Assembly (NCBI RefSeq): GCF_030020805.1
Contig: NZ_CP125098.1
Span: 910,001 to 974,000 of the forward strand
Source of the DNA: Paenibacillus sp. RC67
Lineage (GTDB): Bacteria; Bacillota; Bacilli; Paenibacillales; NBRC-103111
DNA length: 64,000 bases
Reading direction: 5' to 3'
Shown here: piece after piece, positions 61,970 to 64,000 of the stretch
How positions within the stretch are numbered: the stretch's first letter is position 1
Layout: each line of letters starts with the position of its first letter
Translations under genes and position numbers: made by a program
Notes under the pieces: generated by a model
Told to the model about the DNA's origin: nothing
Databases searched by the model: none
What the model saw: the letters and a program-made list of their open reading frames with translations, nothing else

Positions 61970-62010
61970 AGCAGCCTTAGTCCGATAAACTGTCGGGCTA
62001 GGGCTGCTGT
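61970..62010 (+). terminator. Terminator after second transport operon
   Basis: AGCAGCCTTAGTCCGA pairs with TCGGGCTAGGGCTGCT with two G-T/mismatch positions, followed by GTTATTT. Confidence 0.8.
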
Positions 62011-62035
62011 TATTTATAGCTCTAGATGCAATGCG

Positions 62036-62263
62036 TTATTTAAAAAACTGAATCAGTAAACCGATGATCAGCATTAGGGCGGCGGAGGTGAAGATGAAAT
62101 AACCGAAGTAGCGGATAGGTAAAGGCATGGAGCTTAGGTCTGCTTTTTTAAGCGGTCCTCCGCTATGAATTTGTTGCAGCTCCTGCAGTTCTGGATTTAT
62201 ATATTCGACTTTGGTCTCAACCCTTACCGGTTCCGGTTGGGTTTCGTGAAGGGGGGTTGTCAT
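62036..62263 (-). CDS. Small membrane protein of unknown function
   Basis: 75 aa. A hydrophilic N-terminal half rich in Pro, Glu and Gln is followed by a C-terminal membrane helix (YFGYFIFTSAALMLIIGLLIQFFK), giving a tail-anchored topology. AAAGGAG precedes the ATG at 62263; an in-frame start at 62299 has no site. No family recognised. Confidence 0.6.
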   Translation of the reverse strand: MTTPLHETQPEPVRVETKVEYINPELQELQQIHSGGPLKKADLSSMPLPIRYFGYFIFTSAALMLIIGLLIQFFK

Positions 62264-62516
62264 AGAGGTTCTCCTTTCCGTAGGAAAGATCTCAGGCAAG
62301 CGGGTGCTCCCAATAGTAGGGAATATGGATATCTATTTTGACGCGCAGCATTCCCAAAAGTTGCTTGTTCGAAACAGCATTTGTACGGGTTGTCATGCAG
62401 GCATCTGTCTAATTTTTCGTATATAGGTGAATACCGTGCTCTACCTAGGTGGTTCTCCATAGACTGTTGATGTGTTCGATAGTAACACGCTCTTAAAACT
62501 TATGGAGGTGTCCCTA
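62264..62516. other. Intergenic region between two small genes
   Basis: 253 nt between divergent small genes. It should contain both promoters, but I cannot assign -35/-10 pairs with confidence; late-sporulation sigma promoters are possible. Confidence 0.3.
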
Positions 62517-62822
62517 ATGGATAAATTTAAACCGATGCCAATGGTTTCGCCAGCTATGGAAATGCCAGGACCAATGCCTAATATGAATGCTCCAATGCCT
62601 ATGCCTTATTCGCCGAGCTTTGTCTCTCCTAGCTACACAGCACCAACCTACGCTGCTCCAATCAATGTTCATGCCAACTTCGAAGCATACAACATCATCG
62701 AGCCGAAGAAACATCATCACCATCATGGTCATTGCCATAGAGGATGTGGATGGACATCAGTAGGTACAATTCTTGTATTGTACATTCTGCTTGTTATCAT
62801 CCTGCGCGGCGTAGTTAGATGA
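62517..62822 (+). CDS. Met/Pro-rich small protein with C-terminal membrane helix, YjcZ-like
   Basis: 101 aa. The N-terminal half is built from Met/Pro-rich units (PMPM, MPGPMPNMN). It is followed by a His/Cys cluster (KKHHHHHGHCHRGCG) that could bind metal, then a membrane helix SVGTILVLYILLVIILRGVV, which resembles YjcZ-family sporulation proteins. GGAGGTG precedes the ATG at 62517; the longer frame from 62472 is less likely. Spore coat or membrane location is inference from composition. Confidence 0.65.
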   Translation: MDKFKPMPMVSPAMEMPGPMPNMNAPMPMPYSPSFVSPSYTAPTYAAPINVHANFEAYNIIEPKKHHHHHGHCHRGCGWTSVGTILVLYILLVIILRGVVR

Positions 62823-62875
62823 CCCAGTAGAGGCGACGTGCTTTATTTAGCACATGCCCAACTGCCATGATGGGA

Positions 62876-62910
62876 AGGCTCCTTACTTTAACGGGTGGGG
62901 TAAGGAGCCT
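62876..62910 (+). terminator. Hairpin after YjcZ-like gene
   Basis: AGGCTCCTTAC (62876-62886) pairs perfectly with GTAAGGAGCCT (62900-62910). There is no strong T-run. A smaller hairpin GTGCT/AGCAC precedes it. Confidence 0.65.
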
Positions 62911-62954
62911 CTCGCGGGTGGCGAAAGCAAACGAAAAGAATTAATCGTTAAAGA

Positions 62955-63016
62955 TTGACAGGACGAGCTGTGATCGGTTATTTTGTAAACAAACGTTTAA
63001 TTTAAACAAATGTTTA
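62955..63016 (+). promoter_or_regulatory. Promoter with tandem TAAACAAAYGTTTA operators
   Basis: TTGACA (62955-62960), a 17-nt spacer and TTATTT (62978-62983). Two 14-bp near-palindromes follow: TAAACAAACGTTTA (62986-62999) and TAAACAAATGTTTA (63003-63016), 17 bp apart. They fit a TetR-type repressor covering the start region. The regulator gene is not in the window. Confidence 0.65.
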
Positions 63017-63042
63017 ACAGAGTACATAAGGGAGAGATTACC

Positions 63043-64000
63043 ATGTTAGAGGCTTTACAAGCTTATATGAAGAAGCCTGCAACCATCGTCGGTATTGTGA
63101 CGGCTATGATGTTTCAGGTTATTTTCAGCATCATTTGGATGACGGGCTATGCTGGTGTCACAGATAACACAAAGCATCTAAAGATTGCGGTCGTCAATGA
63201 GGACAACGCAATGGGGGTGAAGGTGGCCGATCAATTAAAAGCGAATATGCCGTTTCAACTGTTGACCGAAAGCTCTTATGACACTGCTAAACAGCAGCTG
63301 GAGCACAGGGAGGTGCAGATGGTGCTGCATATTCCTGCTGACTTTTCCAAGCAGTTGCAAACGCCAGGACAGAAAGGGCAGATTGAGTATACCATTAACG
63401 AATCTAATCCGGCCTTGATAAAAAGCATGATGCAGGGCGTAGCAAACGGCGTAACCTCCACGGTAAATAAAGAAGCTGTCGCTGCTGGAGCGCAAGCTGT
63501 ATTGACACAAGCAAATATGCCGTCACAGCAAGCGCAAGGAATAGCGCAAGGGTTAGCGGAGAAGGTGACAGGACAGTTCGAATACACCAATCCGGTTAGC
63601 GGGATGGCGAATCAAATGATTCCGATGATGCTAGTTTTAGCATCCTTCGTAGGTGCCATGATTATGGGGATGAACGTACAACAGGCAACCATGATGCTCG
63701 GTCACAAAGTAAGCAAATGGAGCAAGTTTGCTGCTCGAATGATAATCAACGTGGTCTCTTCCATTTTCATCGCTTTAGTAGGTACCTCGCTTGTGCTGTC
63801 GCTTGGGGGAACCTCCGCAGGCGGCTTCGTATCGATGTGGCTGTTCCAGGCGTTATTCCTGCTCACGTTCATGCTATTCTCCCAGCTATTCCTCATCGTG
63901 TTCGGCATGGCAGGAATGCTGTTCAATATTACAATGCTGTCCGTGCAGCTGGTTTCGTCCGGGGCAATGGTGCCTCGGGAGCTGTTATCTGACTTTTACC
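63043..64000 (+). CDS. YhgE/ABC-2-like membrane protein (truncated by window end)
   Basis: 319 complete codons, open at the window edge. One N-terminal membrane helix (about 15-40) is followed by an extracellular domain (about 45-180) and at least three further helices from about 185. This is the layout of YhgE/Pip and ABC-2 permease-like proteins. The strand LKIAVVNEDNA after the first helix is typical. AAGGGAGAG lies 7 nt before the ATG. The double operator implies TetR control, common for this group. Function unknown: export or phage receptor-like roles are known in relatives. Confidence 0.8.
   Translation, partial: MLEALQAYMKKPATIVGIVTAMMFQVIFSIIWMTGYAGVTDNTKHLKIAVVNEDNAMGVKVADQLKANMPFQLLTESSYDTAKQQLEHREVQMVLHIPADFSKQLQTPGQKGQIEYTINESNPALIKSMMQGVANGVTSTVNKEAVAAGAQAVLTQANMPSQQAQGIAQGLAEKVTGQFEYTNPVSGMANQMIPMMLVLASFVGAMIMGMNVQQATMMLGHKVSKWSKFAARMIINVVSSIFIALVGTSLVLSLGGTSAGGFVSMWLFQALFLLTFMLFSQLFLIVFGMAGMLFNITMLSVQLVSSGAMVPRELLSDFY

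Noticed and set aside
1..64000. CRISPR array, prophage, insertion sequence, rRNA or tRNA genes
   Set aside because: I saw no regularly spaced direct repeats, no transposase or integrase, no phage structural genes and no tRNA-like folds. The repeated elements are palindromic and intergenic, not a CRISPR.

Overview
This 64-kb window looks like chromosomal DNA of a Paenibacillus-type, spore-forming Firmicute. The basis is gene content: LplB/LplC-type sugar permeases with very large lipoprotein substrate-binding proteins, membrane-bound Cache-AraC regulators of about 770 aa, a YyaC sporulation protein, a YjcZ-like small protein, T-box-controlled proS, SigW-type regulation and strong GGAGG ribosome-binding sites with many TTG/GTG starts. 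No rRNA, tRNA, CRISPR array, transposase or prophage block was seen.

Layout. 1-2.0 kb: osmC-like gene convergent with an SDR-MarR operon. 2.2-14.5 kb: a polysaccharide-utilisation locus (Cache-AraC regulator, secreted PL6 lyase with a discoidin domain, SBP, two permeases, a second SBP, cytoplasmic GH95 hydrolase). 14.8-24 kb: helD, ECF sigma with a membrane partner, a PAS-XRE regulator with a chemoreceptor, dgt. 24.4-37 kb: acyltransferase, proS with T-box leader, a transporter divergent from a TetR-MBL operon, HAD phosphatase, benzil-reductase-like SDR, thyA, a second PAS-XRE regulator, a double zinc-knuckle protein, folA. 37-46 kb: LCP protein, racemase-like protein, hssRS, a 31-aa membrane peptide, glycosyltransferase, yyaC, ABC exporter, TetR-sugE. 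47-54 kb: TSUP permease, glyoxalase-like protein, NAD-binding protein, cupredoxin, DedA-NERD fusion, thioredoxin-like protein, MBL hydrolase, lipase. 54-62 kb: a second sugar-transport locus (Cache-AraC regulator, two tandem paralogous SBPs, two permeases). 62-64 kb: small coat-like genes and a YhgE/ABC-2-like membrane gene cut by the window end.

How it fits together. In the first sugar locus the lyase would cut an acidic polysaccharide outside the cell, the SBP/permease system would import fragments (no ATPase is encoded, so a shared MsmX-type ATPase is inferred), and the signal-less GH95 enzyme would act inside. The second locus has the same transporter design but no enzyme.

The least expected structure is a dispersed family of palindromic intergenic elements. 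Five copies (around 6.9, 23.9, 39.3, 45.7 and 58.1 kb) all lie just downstream of stop codons. They share GGGGATACCCCACC-type arms and GAGTCTGTCGAGAAA-type ends, and some have lost internal or terminal segments. Other items of interest are a DedA-NERD fusion, a PAS-XRE gene whose reading frame seems to start at ATT/ATA, two paralogous PAS-XRE regulators, and several palindromic operators placed precisely within promoters.
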